DNA from: Oasisia sp. SBJ-2009
Taxonomy: Eukaryota; Annelida; Polychaeta; Sabellida; Siboglinidae
Reading direction: 5' to 3'
Assembly: GCA_964017155.1 (NCBI GenBank)
Contig: OZ024862.1
Coordinates: forward strand, 43,084,807 to 43,148,806
Length of the DNA: 64,000 nucleotides
The position numbers were made by a program, and so were the translations under genes. The notes beneath the pieces are model-generated. The model was not told the DNA's origin. It worked only from the letters and a program-made list of their open reading frames with translations, and did not search any database. Shown here one piece after another: positions 26,662 through 41,600 of this stretch (its first letter is position 1; each line of letters begins with the position of its first letter).

Positions 26662-29600
26662 CTGAACACACCAACACAGAGCCTGGTGAAACAGGGAACA
26701 TACTCACTAATGCATACACAGTATACATATCATCAAGGTGGCATAAACTGCAGCATGACATTGGACCATGAGATACATTCTGGTTCGGCTAAATCAAAGT
26801 TACATATCATACGAAAATCTAAGGACCCTGTTTCTAAGGGGCATACTGTCATCATCGCCATCACCATCACCATCACCATCACCATCACCATCACCATCAC
26901 CATCACCATCACCATCACCATCACCATCACCATCACCATCACCATCACCATCACCATCACCATCACCATCACCATCACCATCACCATCATCATTGTGCAG
27001 CCATAGTGTCCCGTGGTTGGGCGAAGGCCTCAGCATGCTGTTTCCACATCAAGTTTTATGAGACCTGTTATAACATCAGAAGTACCCATAAGAAATCTCA
27101 CCTCAAAGTGCATCTTCCACGTCTGCTGGAGACGTTGTAGGAATGTGTCTCTCTCTGCCACTGCACTGAAGTAGACGACCCAACGCTCGGTGCTCACCTT
27201 GGCCTCCTGTGATTCAAACACCTGAAAGAAATCATATAATAATTTTTAATCACATGAACCCTTGTTTTTTTTAACAGTCGAGAAGTTAAAACAATGTTAA
27301 CTAATATTATACACTGACACTGCACAAAGCATACCAGTAATTTCAGGTGTAACTAAGTGGAAAACCTGGCTATAGACAGTGGTGATACTATGCAGACAAA
27401 CTGCTTTTCTTGTTAGCTTTTTCTTCTAACTTGAAACAAGTATTTCTATCACTGATTCATGTATAATATATTGTATACAACTGTATTTAAGGGTACCAAC
27501 TACTCGAAAACAGCTATGTGCCATATTTATGTTAAAACTCAATATATCTTAACCAAATTTGGCATACGTATTCGTTATGTGAACAGCACATAGTATGTAC
27601 AATTTGAGCTCATTTGCATATGTATTACCATAGCAACCGACATTTTAAAATTACACAGACGGCTGAAAAAAAAAAAATTATTCTGAGTCAATGGTTTCAT
27701 GTGGACTCATGCAACTGCTCAAATCCATTAGCTAGAATGTCCCTCCATACAATAAGGTGGTTTGAGCTTGAAAGATCTAATGTGTTCTATGCTTGTAAAA
27801 TGATTATTCAGAAATAACGTTTTTTGGAAGTTGGTCAACTGTAGTGTTTCATATCTGACAACTCCCAAGTAGTCAACTGTCATGGTCAAATGAGTCTTAT
27901 TGTGTGTGTCACTAACATGTGAACATATGGGGAAAAAATCAGATGTCTATCTTTCATAGTTTTTTGGGAATAATTATTTGAAATTTCACAAATGTTCAAA
28001 AACGTGATTTTGAGAAAATGACAGAAAACGAAAGCATATCATATAATATTGAAAGCACACCTAGAAATAACTAATAATCACTAACTAAATCATTTATAGG
28101 TGTCTGCATAATGAACATGACTACCAGGCACCAGATTCATACAGGAACAACATTTTATTATTGTGTCAGCCTTGTTTATAAGTGTCTGCCTGACACGGAC
28201 ACGACTACCAGGCACCAGCGTCATACAGGTGACCCTCCTCCTCACACAGTTTGTCGTGCATCTGCACCTTTAGCAGGGCCTTCCTCTTCCTGCTTGACCG
28301 GGTTTCTTCTTTGACTGCAATGTCAGCCTTTCGTAGGCGAGTGAGGTCCTGTTTCACTGTCAGGTTCAATAACTGTGAACTTGTTGCAGCTTGTGGAGCG
28401 ACTGCCTGAGTGGCGCTGACCAACATCTCAGATCCCTGGTTGAACTGAGTCACGCCCATGGCCACTGCAATTTCCACTGTCGTTCTTGAGCTGAACACTG
28501 CTTTGTGGGCTCTCCTCCAAACCACTGCATGCAGGGACTCGTTTGCATTAGATGTCCCGAGTGACATGCACCGAGACAGCAATGCAGGGTCGGGTAGGCG
28601 CTCAAAGAGAGGGAGGAGGCACTCCGATGCATCCCTGGGGAGAGGGCTGTCATGCTTAGCATGCTTCCTCTTCTCGTCAGGGTCGGTTCCCTCGGCTAGG
28701 GCTTGTTGGTAGTAGCACCAGTCGAGGTCGCAGTGGGCATGGTGTGGGTCGTCAGTGGTCGAAAGACTGTGAAAAAGGATAGCCCAAATGGCATGACGGG
28801 TTGCATCGACGTCGGGGGCGTGTTTCACAATCGCGTTCCTATAGTACTGCGACCAGGCTTTCATTCTCGAGACAGTCAGCTTTCCTTTCCCACTCAAGCC
28901 CTGTCCCTTGCCCTTGCCTGCCGACTCTTTCACCACCTTTTCAAGTCCCTTGTACATCCTCTTAGACATATGATTGATGCATTCATGTTTCTGGATGGGG
29001 TCAGCACCATACGGTTTCATGGTATTTAGTGCGGACATAACTGCAGCATCACCATCGCCGAGGATGGATGTATACTGGGCCCCCATCAAGTCCATGGACC
29101 TTGCCCACATCACCTTGGCAGCTTCCACCTCCATCGAACCACTGGAGCCAGTGTGGTTGACATCACAGTGGCCCTCATGGATCTCCAGCCATTGCTCCTT
29201 CTCCTCGCCGTCCAACTTGCTTCCGACTAGTGTACACTCCACACAGTATTTGGAGCGCACAACATAGTCTATGACTAGTCCCATCACCACTTCAATTACG
29301 AAGCCAACACCAAAGAGAGAATTGAAGCCTCTGGTCTTCCAGGAGCCATCATAGCTCACTGAAATGTGCAGTGGTCCATCACAAGGTCCATGGATCTCTT
29401 GGTAGACACGTCGTACGGTGTCATGGGCCTCAACCATGGCAGCTGACGCAGTACCAAACATCTTCTGTTTCAGCGTGTCGGAGATCGAGCTGAAAGTTTT
29501 GTGGTGGACACCACCCTTGATGTTCATCAGCGTTGTCAGCCTCACCAGCCCTGTCTGGTTGATGCCACCTTCACGTGCTGCAAGAACTGCAAGGTGGTTG

Positions 29601-32600
29601 ATCATATATGGCTGGCGAGTAGGGTTGTCGCATGTCGGCAGCTTTGGCGATGAATAGACACTTGACAGATCGGTGCCACAGGTGTCGCATATCAAGCAAA
29701 GTTGCACAGCATAGCCTTTCACGTCAGTTTCTGCAACATGAATTCCTTCAGCGCTGCACTGCGGGCATGCAAGTGTACCAACAAGTTGGTTCAACTTCGC
29801 GGTGTGAAGCAGCACAAAGTGGTCGTCTGGTGGTGCAGAAGTTGAGGCAGTCTCCACTAGTTTGTCTGGAGGTGACAGCAATACCATCTTGCGGTGACTG
29901 GCAGATGCGGAGTGAAGTGAAGTGAGGGACAGATAGCTATCGTTGGGTGTCACTTCATCTGTTGCTGAAACAATGAAACAACTCATTTTAGCAATGCTGA
30001 TTGTATTATGTGACTGTCGTGATTTACTGTACAAATTGTACAAAATAAATATAATTACTACTGCCACTATGCCTGTTTATAGCAAATAGCCATGAAATTA
30101 TATTTAATTATAGCCATCTAGGTTAGTTGTATAAGCTACAGCCATAATTAGGAATGCTGAATAGCCATGCCAAAATGTTTTAGTTTTGAAATAAAAAATA
30201 TTCCAAAATAACAAATCATGAAAATGAGAATCATGAAATGTATTATTAAACATATTATTATCAGTAAACAACTAGATATTTATTGCCAAATCTAGTGCTA
30301 AACTACCAGTGGCACGCACCTTGGTCTTGGATACTTTGCTAAAGGCGGGAAAAGCCTAAACGTAAGCGTTACTAACGACAGCGTTGTTTACATGTTGCCA
30401 TGCCCACGGTCTCTGTCGGTCATAAAGTCCATTTACGCATTATTTTTAGCAATATACTAAGATCTGTTACACTACGATTGTGCATTTTATATTTACACAC
30501 CTGTCGTCGTTGGTCTGCCGGCTCCACCTCTATTCCTCTTTCTCTTTTTGAGCCCAAATCCATGTCGAGTGGTAAACTTTTTCCCGGTCGACGCCATTTG
30601 CTAACTCATCCTGCAGCTGCCGGAAACGGCGCTGATTGGGCGATGATGCGATCATTGGAGCGCCCCGCGCGTTCATTGGATTAGAAATCTACGCGATATT
30701 ATAATGAGCCGTGGATCGCGTAACAAATCCTTATATGGCAGTAGAGGTCGCATTCATTTTCCCACAATAGATGCATATAATTATATTCTAGAACTCCCAG
30801 AACACCACATCCGGTTACGCGTAAACTTCCGGACAAGACGGTTACAAATATGGCGGATTTACTAGGCGGCATGTCTCTGGACTCGAACGTTCTTTTTAGT
30901 CATTCCCGGACATTTAAAAATGGCTACCACGCTGGATTGTGCTTCTTGAAGAACGAGGGGCATGTTATAAATGATGTTTTTATTGGTATTTATTCTTCAA
31001 ATATTGAAATATGCTCTTGCACAGAGCTCTATAAGATGTCAATGCATGTGAAAATGACATGATCTAAAAAACGTATTTTTATTAATTTCTCGACCCGCGG
31101 GTCTCCTTAAAGAAGAACCTAATCGTGCATAAAGGTGTGCTCACCAGGACACAGTAGTAGGGTGTGCCGGAATCAACCAGGATGGAGGTTGTGTCCGTCA
31201 CATTCGCTGAGCCGAGAGTCCGCACAAAGTTTGTCTGGACATCTTCGTGACACATGAGGATCTTGGATGTTGTGAGGACACAACAGCAGGGCAGACACTC
31301 CGCTCCCATGGGCTGGGGACACAACAACATCTCATCACAACAACATGAGACACTCTCCTCCCTCCCATAGGCTGGGGACACAACAACATCTCATCACAAC
31401 AACACGACAGACACTCCCCTCCCATGGGCTAGGGACACAACAACATCTCATCACAACAATATGACAGACACTACCCTCCCATGGGCTAGGGACACAACAA
31501 CATCTCATCACAACAACATGGCAGACACTCCCCTCCAATAGGCTGGGGACACAACAACGTCTCATCACAACAACATGACAGACACTCCCCTCCCATGGGC
31601 TAGGGACACAACAACATCTCATCACAACAACATGACAGACACTCCCCTCCCATGGGCTGGGGACACAACATCTCATCACAACAACATGACAGACACTCCC
31701 CTCCCATAGGCTGGAGACACAACAACATATCATCACAACAACATGACAGACACTCCCCTCCCATGGGCTGGGGACACAACAACATCTCATCACAACAACA
31801 TGACAGACACTCCCCTCCCATGGGCTGGGTTTATAATAGTATGGCGACATTTTGAGAAACAAGATTATTTTACTCATATTGCCTATAGTGTCTTAATAAG
31901 AGGGTGCACAGATTTGATTAGTTTAGGGTTATCTGCTAAGGAAATAAACTGGACAGTGAACGGTAAACTGAAAAAAATCACGAAACTGATGAGATATGTC
32001 CTGAACAGTTATTTCTGACTCATGTACACATTAGGCCTGTGCAACTTCACAACAGACTTGACGTGATGGGTCCATGGTGGCTCACACGCAGTTCTTCTTC
32101 TTCTTATGGTTAGCTCATCACTCTATGTTAGCCACATGTTTGTCACTAGAGTATTGTCGAGCTTGGTTTTCAGAGTTATCCTTTAAAATTAGTGAGTCCA
32201 CTACAGGTTAGACATTTACCCCCGTGTGGGATCTTTTACTTCCCCTGGCATAGACACCTGATAGAAGGGACCACCGGCTTTTAGTGTCTCTTCCGAAAGA
32301 CACAGGCAATGTGAGGTGAACGAAATTGCCTAAGTTTCGAAACGGCGGCAGGTGGGATTGAACCACGGTACCCTCGATTGCCTGTCCGGCGCTCTACCAC
32401 GCAACCACCGCTCCCCACTGTTAGTTAGTTCCTCTGAAGCAGAAGGCACGACCTACCGAGATGCTGTCAGCGACCACTTCACACAGACTCTGTAGCCACG
32501 ACTGAAGATCAACCTCTGACGCTGCGCACAGCTGCACGGTGCTGCCATCTGACAGGATGATCTCAAAACAATGTTTGCGCTCCGCCTGAGACATGCGACG

Positions 32601-35600
32601 GCAGCCAGTGCACTCTTCACAGCTGGAGGTGAGAAAGTGTTTCAATATGATCCAATCAATTGTGCAGCATGAGTTACATCAAGTTGAAATGTACGTATTT
32701 TATTGGTACATAGAAGTTACACAGCACATAACATATTAAACAAAAACTATCAATTTAGATTGTTTCTACAAGGGTTGAATGGGAATTTTTAAATAAATCA
32801 GAATATTATAAATATTTCTTATACAATGGTTTATTAATACAAAAGTCATATTCTTTAACTATTACTAAGTACAGCTGTATAGTAAATTATTTTATATCTA
32901 GTATTTATGTGTTGTGGGTTTCACCTTCTTACAGTATGCTCTCTTACATACTTATGTGTTTGCACCATTACGACTATATTCTGACTCTTAGATATAAAGT
33001 ACACAATCGATGCACATGAAAGAACTTACTTCAGTTGTACAGTCATAAGAGATGCAGACTTGTGACTGTCAGCATACTGATGTAACACACTGCCACTGAA
33101 ACATGTCAGACACAGTCACATTGTCAGCATACTGATGTAACACACTGCCACTGAAACATGTCACAGACACATTCATATTGTCAGCATACTGATGTAACAC
33201 ACTGCCACTGAAACATGTCAGACACATTCATATTGTCAGCATACTGATGTAACACACTGCCACTGAAACATGTCACAGACACATTCATATTGTCAGCATA
33301 CTGATGTAACACACTGCCACTGAAACATGTCAGACACATTCATATTGTCAGCATACTGATGTAACACACTGCCACTGAAACATGTCAGACACAGTCACAT
33401 TGTCAGCATACTGATGTAACACACTGCCACTGAAACATGTCAGACACATTCATATTGTCAGCATACTGATGTAACACACTGCCACTGAAACATGTCACAG
33501 ACACATTCATATTGTCAGCATACTGATGTAACACACTGCCACTGAAACATGTCACAGACACATTCACATTGTCAGCATACTGATGTAACACACTGCCACT
33601 GAAACATGTCAGACACAGTCACATTGTCAGCATACTGATGTAACACACTGCCACTGAAACATGTCACAGACACATTCACATTGTCAGCATACTGATGTAA
33701 CACACTGCCACTGAAACATGTCACAGACACATTCATATTGTCAGCATACTGATGTAACACAATGGTTTTGAGCCAGATAGCGATGTCTGCAGCATGAATG
33801 ATGTAAATAATCACATAGATTGCTATCTGGCTCAAAATCATTGTGAAAATAACCTCAATCAAAATTGCCAAATACTGTGCAATGTAGGAGCTCATTCTGA
33901 AGAACGCATTTTAAATCCCTTTGAAAGAAGCTAGGAGCTCATTCCCAAACACACCCTTCTTTCACAAGATGACTAATGGACATACCTCGTATATTATAAG
34001 ATTATGGTTTAAATCATCAGGTTCCACTGGGTAGAGTACTGTAAAGTATTAGATTTATTTACTTCATGGCAAACCTGTTCATTCGAACACCATCTCAACC
34101 TCTCAGGAAAACATTCATCCCCACTGCAAGTTATGTGTAAAGACTCTTTACACACCAACATCCACCTCCGTCTATAGCCAGGTACTCATACAGCTGAGTG
34201 AGGGGAGCATTGAGGCAAATTCCAAATGGCAGCCAAGGATTCAAACATGGGTTCATTCACACACAAAATTGCTATCAAGTTCATCACCACCCTTAGGTAT
34301 GATAATTCTGTCAATCCCAAAACTGGGCCGAAAACTATTTGAATAAACCATCGTTTGGCCACTCACCGAAGAACAAAGTAGGATGATCTCCAGATGGCGC
34401 CAGTGAACATGGTGCCAGGCGTCTTGTGAAGGAGAGTACCTTCGTGTGTGATGCCAAACCGCCGCCGTCCGTCTGCGACATTGTGGGCGTCTTCCCAGTG
34501 CACCAAGACGTAGCACAGAATGGTGACATCTGTCAACTGGCAATGTCACAAGATCTTTGTGAAAATGTTGATCCAGATGTCACAACATTTTTGTAAAAAT
34601 GCTCATTCAATTCGAATAACAGTTGTACAGGTACTTTTCTTTCCGGTACAATGGAGGAATTAAAACTAACTTCGAGTGGTTTGTTTGTTGCACCATCAAG
34701 AGAAGAGAGGATGAACAAAACCAGTTCTGAATGAGGATTGCCGATGGCCATCAGATATGCTAATAGTGAGTTTCCTTAAGTCACAAGATCTGTTTGTTTG
34801 TTTGTTTGTTTGTTTGTTTGTTTGTTTGTTTGTTTGTTTGTTGAACCATCACCACGCTGTGACAAAACTTATGAAACACAGAAGCTCATCAAATGTAAAC
34901 TGAATTATCTTATACTTCCTGTGCTCAACATGCGCCCTACTGACTATCTGCAACAAGATCTGGCAGACAGGGGAGTGGCCCACGCCGTGGACCCAATCTC
35001 TCATCATCACCCTCCCCAAGAAAGGCAACCTACAGCTATGCCAGAATTATCGTACCATCAGCCTCATCAGCCACCCGAGCAAAGTTATGCTGAAAATCTT
35101 GCTGAACCGACTGAAGCCGCAAGCGGAAAAGATCATTGCCGAGGAACAAGCTGGCTTCAGACCAGGACGCAGCACAACAGAGCAGATCTTCAACCTTAGG
35201 GTATTGTGCGAGAAGTACCTCCAACACCAGCAAGACCTCTATCACGTCTTCATTGACTTCAAGAAGGCATTCGACAGGGTATGGCATGCAGCACTATGGG
35301 CCACCATGAAGCATTTCAACATCAACGCCAACCTGATCAGAATGATACAGAACCTCTATGAAAAGGCCACCAGCGCAGTCTACCTTAACAACAGCATAGG
35401 GGACTGGTTCAGAACTACCGTCGGAGTAAGACAAGGCTGTGTGCTCTCCCCCACCCTCTTCAACATCTTCTTGGAGAGAATTATGACTGACGCACTGAAT
35501 GACCATAAAGGGACAGTCAGCATTGGTGGCAGAAATACCACAAACTTGCGTTTTGCCGACGACATAGACGGCCTGGCAGGAAGGGAAGACGAGCTAGCTG

Positions 35601-38600
35601 AATTGGTGGAGCGCATTGATAAGACTTCTACAGCCTTCGGCATGCAGATCAATGCAGAAAAGACCAAACTGATGACCAACAACACCAATGGCTTCAGCAC
35701 TGACATCAGGGTCAACGGCGAGAAACTAGATTGCGTCAACCGATTCAAATATCTGGGAGCAATCATTACAGATGAAGGATCTAAACCTGAAATTCTCGCC
35801 AGGATCGCCCAGGCCACAGCAGCACTCGCCAAACTCAAGACCATTTGGAATGACAGGAATATAGCGCTCAGCTCAAAGATCAGACTGATGCGCTCCCTAG
35901 TCATGTCCATATTCCTGTACGCCTGTGAGTCTTGGACATTAACAGCAGAAACCGAGAAAAGGATACAGGCCATGGAGATGAGATGCCTCAGAAAACTCCT
36001 CGGCATCACGTACAGAGAACACATCACCAACGAAGAGGTCCGAAACAGAACCCGTCAAGCCATTGGACCGCACGAAGACCTCCTGACCACAGTTAAACAA
36101 CGAAAACTGAGATGGTACGGCCACATTACAAGATCAACAGGGTTTGCCAAGACGGTCATGCAAGGTACGGTCCAAGGAGGGAGAAGACGAGGCAGGCAGA
36201 GAAAGAGATGGGAAGACAACATCCCGGAATGGACGGGCTTGACACTGGGCGCCGCCATGAGGAAAGCCGAGAGACGAGAGGAGTGGAGGGAGCTGGTTGC
36301 CAAGTCATCTGTGGTGCCCCAACGGTCCACTGAGACTACAGGATAGGCAAGGCAAGGCAAGGCAAGCAAGGCAAGGCAAGCTCAACATGCAACCACTACC
36401 AGCTACACAGGAATAAAACTGGTTCCAAGACAACTTAGTTTACATGTATGTAGCAAAAGTAAAAAACAGATATGATGGTAGAATAACTTTGTCAATAAAC
36501 TGTCAATATGATATGTAAAATGTAATGTATTAAAAGTTTTGGATATGATTATTAAAAATATTTTACAAGAATGTTTGAAGATACTAATGAAGATCAGAAT
36601 GTTAAAATAAAACTGTCAATATTTGTGGGAAAGCATAAAAATCTGTAATTAAAATAATAATAATACTTCTTACATCGCACGAACTCTAACTAAACATTAA
36701 TCAATGTGCTCAGAATTTATATATAAATAAACCATTATAAAACAAATTTAAATACCTATTAAAATTACACTATAAAATGGCGTCAGTTATGTGTCACAGG
36801 GGGAGGGGAATCAGTCTCCTGCTTAGGAAGGTAGCCTTTCACTGTCTGGCTTAGGCTACAGGGGACAGTTAGTCTCTCATAAGAAGGCTCCTAGGCTACA
36901 GTGGACAGTTAGTCTCTCATAAGAAGGCTCCTAGGCTACAGGGGACAGTTAGTCTCTCATAAGAAGGCTCCTAGGCTACAGTGGACAGTTAGTCTCTCAT
37001 AAGAAGGCTCCTAGGCTACAGTGGACAGTTAGTCTCTCATAAGAAGGCTCCTAGGCTACAGTGGACAGTTAGTCTCTCATAAGAAGGCTCCTAGGCTACA
37101 GGGGACAGTTATTCTCCTCATAAGAAGGCTCCTAGGCTACAGTGGACAGTTAGTCTCTCATAAGAAGGCTCCTAGGCTACAGTGGACAGTTAGTCTTTCA
37201 TAAGAAGGCTCCTAGGCTACAGTGGACAGTTAGTCTCTCATAAGAAGGCTCCTAGGCTACAGTGGACAGTTAGTCTCTCATAAGAAGGCTCCTAGGCTAC
37301 AGTGGACAGTTAGTCTCTCATAAGAAGGCTCCTAGGCTACAGTGGACAGTTAGTCTCTCATAAGAAGGCTCCTAGGCTACAGTGGACAGTTAGTCTCCTC
37401 ATAAGAAGGCTCCTAGGCTACAGTGGACAGTTAGTCTCTCATAAGAAGGCTTCTAGGCTACAGTGGACAGTTAGTCTCTCATAAGAAGGCTCCTAGGCTA
37501 CAGTGGACAGTTAGTCTCTCATAAGAAGGCTCCTAGGCTACAGGGGACAGTTAGTCTCTCATAAGAAGGCTCCTAGGCTACAGTGGACAGTTAGTCTCTC
37601 ATAAGAAGGCTCCTAGGCTACAGTGGACAGTTAGTCTCTCATAAGAAGGCTCCTAGGCTACAGGGGACAGTTAGTCTCTCATAAGAAGGCTCCTAGGCTA
37701 CAGTGGACAGTTAGTCTCTCATAAGAAGGCTCCTAGGCTACAGTGGACAGTTAGTCTCTCATAAGAAGGCTCCTAGGCTACAGTGGACAGTTAGTCTCTC
37801 ATAAGAAGGCTCCTAGGCTACAGGGGACAGTTATTCTCCTCATAAGAAGGCTCCTAGGCTACAGTGGACAGTTAGTCTCTCATAAGAAGGCTCCTAGGCT
37901 ACAGTGGACAGTTAGTCTTTCATAAGAAGGCTCCTAGGCTACAGTGGACAGTTAGTCTCTCATAAGAAGGCTCCTAGGCTACAGTGGACAGTTAGTCTCT
38001 CATAAGAAGGCTCCTAGGCTACAGTGGACAGTTAGTCTCTCATAAGAAGGCTCCTAGGCTACAGTGGACAGTTAGTCTCTCATAAGAAGGCTCCTAGGCT
38101 ACAGTGGACAGTTAGTCTCTCATAAGAAGGCTCCTAGGCTACAGTGGACAGTTAGTCTTTCATAAGAAGGCTCCTAGGCTACAGTGGACAGTTAGTCTCT
38201 CATAAGAAGGCTCCTAGGCTACAGTGGACAGTTATTCTCCTCATAAGAAGGCTCCTAGGCTACAGTGGACAGTTAGTCTCTCATAAGAAGGCTCCTAGGC
38301 TACAGTGGACAGTTAGTCTCTCATAAGAAGGCTCCTAGGCTACAGGGGACAGTTATTCTCCTCATAAGAAGGCTCCTAGGCTACAGTGGACAGTTAGTCT
38401 CTCATAAGAAGGCTCCTAGGCTACAGGGGACAGTTATTCTCCTCATAAGAAGGCTCCTAGGCTACAGTGGACAGTTAGTCTCTCATAAGAAGGCTCCTAG
38501 GCTACAGTGGACAGTTAGTCTCTCATAAGAAGGCTCCTAGGCTACAGTGGACAGTTAGTCTTTCATAAGAAGGCTCCTAGGCTACAGTGGACAGTTAGTC

Positions 38601-41600
38601 TCTCATAAGAAGGCTCCTAGGCTACAGTGGACAGTTAGTCTCTCATAAGAAGGCTCCTAGGCTACAGTGGACAGTTAGTCTCCTCATAAGAAGGCTCCTA
38701 GGCTACAGTGGACAGTTAGTCTCTCATAAGAAGGCTCCTAGGCTACAGTGGACAGTTAGTCTCCTCATAAGAAGGCTCCTAGGCTACAGTGGACAGTTAG
38801 TCTCTCATAAGAAGGCTCCTAGGCTACAGTGGACAGTTAGTCTCCTCATAAGAAGGCTCCTAGGCTACAGTGGACAGTTAGTCTCTCATAAGAAGGCTCC
38901 TAGGCTACAGTGGACAGTTAGTCTCTCATAAGAAGGCTCCTAGGCTACAGTGGACAGTTAGTCTCCTCATAAGAAGGCTCCTAGGCTACAGTGGACAGTT
39001 AGTCTCTCATAAGAAGGCTCCTAGGCTACAGTGGACAGTTAGTCTCTCATAAGAAGGCTCCTAGGCTACAGGGGACAGTTAGTCTCTCATAAGAAGGCTC
39101 CTAGGCTACAGTGGACAGTTAGTCTCTCATAGGAAGGCTCCTAGGCTACAGTGGACAGTTAGTCTCTCATAAGAAGGCTCCTAGGCTACAGGGGGCAGTT
39201 AGTCTCTCATAAGAAGGCTCCTAGGCTACAGTGGACAGTTAGTCTCTCATAAGAAGGCTCCTAGGCTACAGTGGACAGTTAGTCTCTCATAAGAAGGCTC
39301 CTAGGCTACAGGGGACAGTTATTCTCCTCATAAGAAGGCTCCTAGGCTACAGTGGACAGTTAGTCTCTCATAAGAAGGCTCCTAGGCTACAGGGGACAGT
39401 TATTCTCCTCATAAGAAGGCTCCTAGGCTACAGTGGACAGTTAGTCTCTCATAAGAAGGCTCCTAGGCTACAGTGGACAGTTAGTCTCTCATAAGAAGGC
39501 TCCTAGGCTACAGTGGACAGTTAGTCTTTCATAAGAAGGCTCCTAGGCTACAGTGGACAGTTAGTCTCTCATAAGAAGGCTCCTAGGCTACAGTGGACAG
39601 TTATTCTCCTCATAAGAAGGCTCCTAGGCTACAGTGGACAGTTAGTCTCTCATAAGAAGGCTCCTAGGCTACAGTGGACAGTTAGTCTCTCATAAGAAGG
39701 CTCCTAGGCTACAGGGGACAGTTATTCTCCTCATAAGAAGGCTCCTAGGCTACAGTGGACAGTTAGTCTCTCATAAGAAGGCTCCTAGGCTACAGGGGAC
39801 AGTTATTCTCCTCATAAGAAGGCTCCTAGGCTACAGTGGACAGTTAGTCTCTCATAAGAAGGCTCCTAGGCTACAGTGGACAGTTAGTCTCTCATAAGAA
39901 GGCTCCTAGGCTACAGTGGACAGTTAGTCTTTCATAAGAAGGCTCCTAGGCTACAGTGGACAGTTAGTCTCTCATAAGAAGGCTCCTAGGCTACAGTGGA
40001 CAGTTAGTCTCTCATAAGAAGGCTCCTAGGCTACAGTGGACAGTTAGTCTCCTCATAAGAAGGCTCCTAGGCTACAGTGGACAGTTAGTCTCTCATAAGA
40101 AGGCTCCTAGGCTACAGTGGACAGTTAGTCTCCTCATAAGAAGGCTCCTAGGCTACAGTGGACAGTTAGTCTCTCATAAGAAGGCTCCTAGGCTACAGTG
40201 GACAGTTAGTCTCCTCATAAGAAGGCTCCTAGGCTACAGTGGACAGTTAGTCTCTCATAAGAAGGCTCCTAGGCTACAGTGGACAGTTAGTCTCTCATAA
40301 GAAGGCTCCTAGGCTACAGTGGACAGTTAGTCTCCTCATAAGAAGGCTCCTAGGCTACAGTGGACAGTTAGTCTCTCATAAGAAGGCTCCTAGGCTACAG
40401 TGGACAGTTAGTCTCTCATAAGAAGGCTCCTAGGCTACAGTGGACAGTTAGTCTCTCATAAGAAGGCTCCTAGGCTACAGTGGACAGTTAGTCTCTCATA
40501 AGAAGGCTCCTAGGCTACAGTGGACAGTTAGTCTCTCATAAGAAGGCTCCTAGGCTACAGTGGACAGTTAGTCTCTCATAAGAAGGCTCCTAGGCTACAG
40601 TGGACAGTTAGTCTCCTCATAAGAAGGCTCCTAGGCTACAGTGGACAGTTAGTCTCTCATAAGAAGGCTCCTAGGCTACAGTGGACAGTTAGTCTCTCAT
40701 AAGAAGGCTCCTAGGCTACAGTGGACAGTTAGTCTCTCATAAGAAGGCTCCTAGGCTACAGTGGACAGTTAGTCTCTCATAAGAAGGCTCCTAGGCTACA
40801 GTGGACAGTTAGTCTCTCATAGGAAGGCTCCTAGGCTACAGTGGACAGTTAGTCTCTCATAAGAAGGCTCCTAGGCTACAGTGGACAGTTAGTCTCTCAT
40901 AAGAAGGCTCCTAGGCTACAGTGGACAGTTAGTCTCTCATAAGAAGGCTCCTAGGCTACAGTGGACAGTTAGTCTCTCATAAGAAGGCTCCTAGGCTACA
41001 GTGGACAGTTAGTCTCTCATAGGAAGGCTCCTAGGCTACAGTGGACAGTTAGTCTCCTCATAAGAAGGCTCCTAGGCTACAGTGGACAGTTAGTCTCTCA
41101 TAAGAAGGCTCCTAGGCTACAGTGGACAGTTAGTCTCTCATAGGAAGGCTCCTAGGCTACAGTGGACAGTTAGTCTCTCATAAGAAGGCTCCTAGGCTAC
41201 AGTGGACAGTTAGTCTCTCATAAGAAGGCTCCTAGGCTACAGTGGACAGTTAGTCTCTCATAGGAAGGCTCCTAGGCTACAGTGGACAGTTAGTCTCCTC
41301 ATAAGAAGGCTCCTAGGCTACAGTGGACAGTTAGTCTCTCATAAGAAGGCTCCTAGGCTACAGTGGACAGTTAGTCTCCTCATAAGAAGGCTCCTAGGCT
41401 ACAGTGGACAGTTAGTCTCTCATAAGAAGGCTCCTAGGCTACAGTGGACAGTTAGTCTCTCATAAGAAGGCTCCTAGGCTACAGTGGACAGTTAGTCTCC
41501 TCATAAGAAGGCTCCTAGGCTACAGTGGACAGTTAGTCTCTCATAAGAAGGCTCCTAGGCTACAGTGGACAGTTAGTCTCTCATAAGAAGGCTCCTAGGC

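Noticed and set aside
26686..27061. Poly-(IT), (SP), (MV) and (DG) frames
   Set aside because: Products of the (CATCAC)n repeat.
28458..29925. Several plus-strand frames of 70-108 codons
   Set aside because: Antisense shadows of the transposase gene at 28205-30597.
31335..31877. 180-codon frame with a repeated PSPWEGSVCHVVVMRCC motif
   Set aside because: It is the 57-bp array read out of the PLEKHM2 frame.
35380..36030. 216-codon minus-strand frame
   Set aside because: Antisense shadow of the non-LTR reverse transcriptase.
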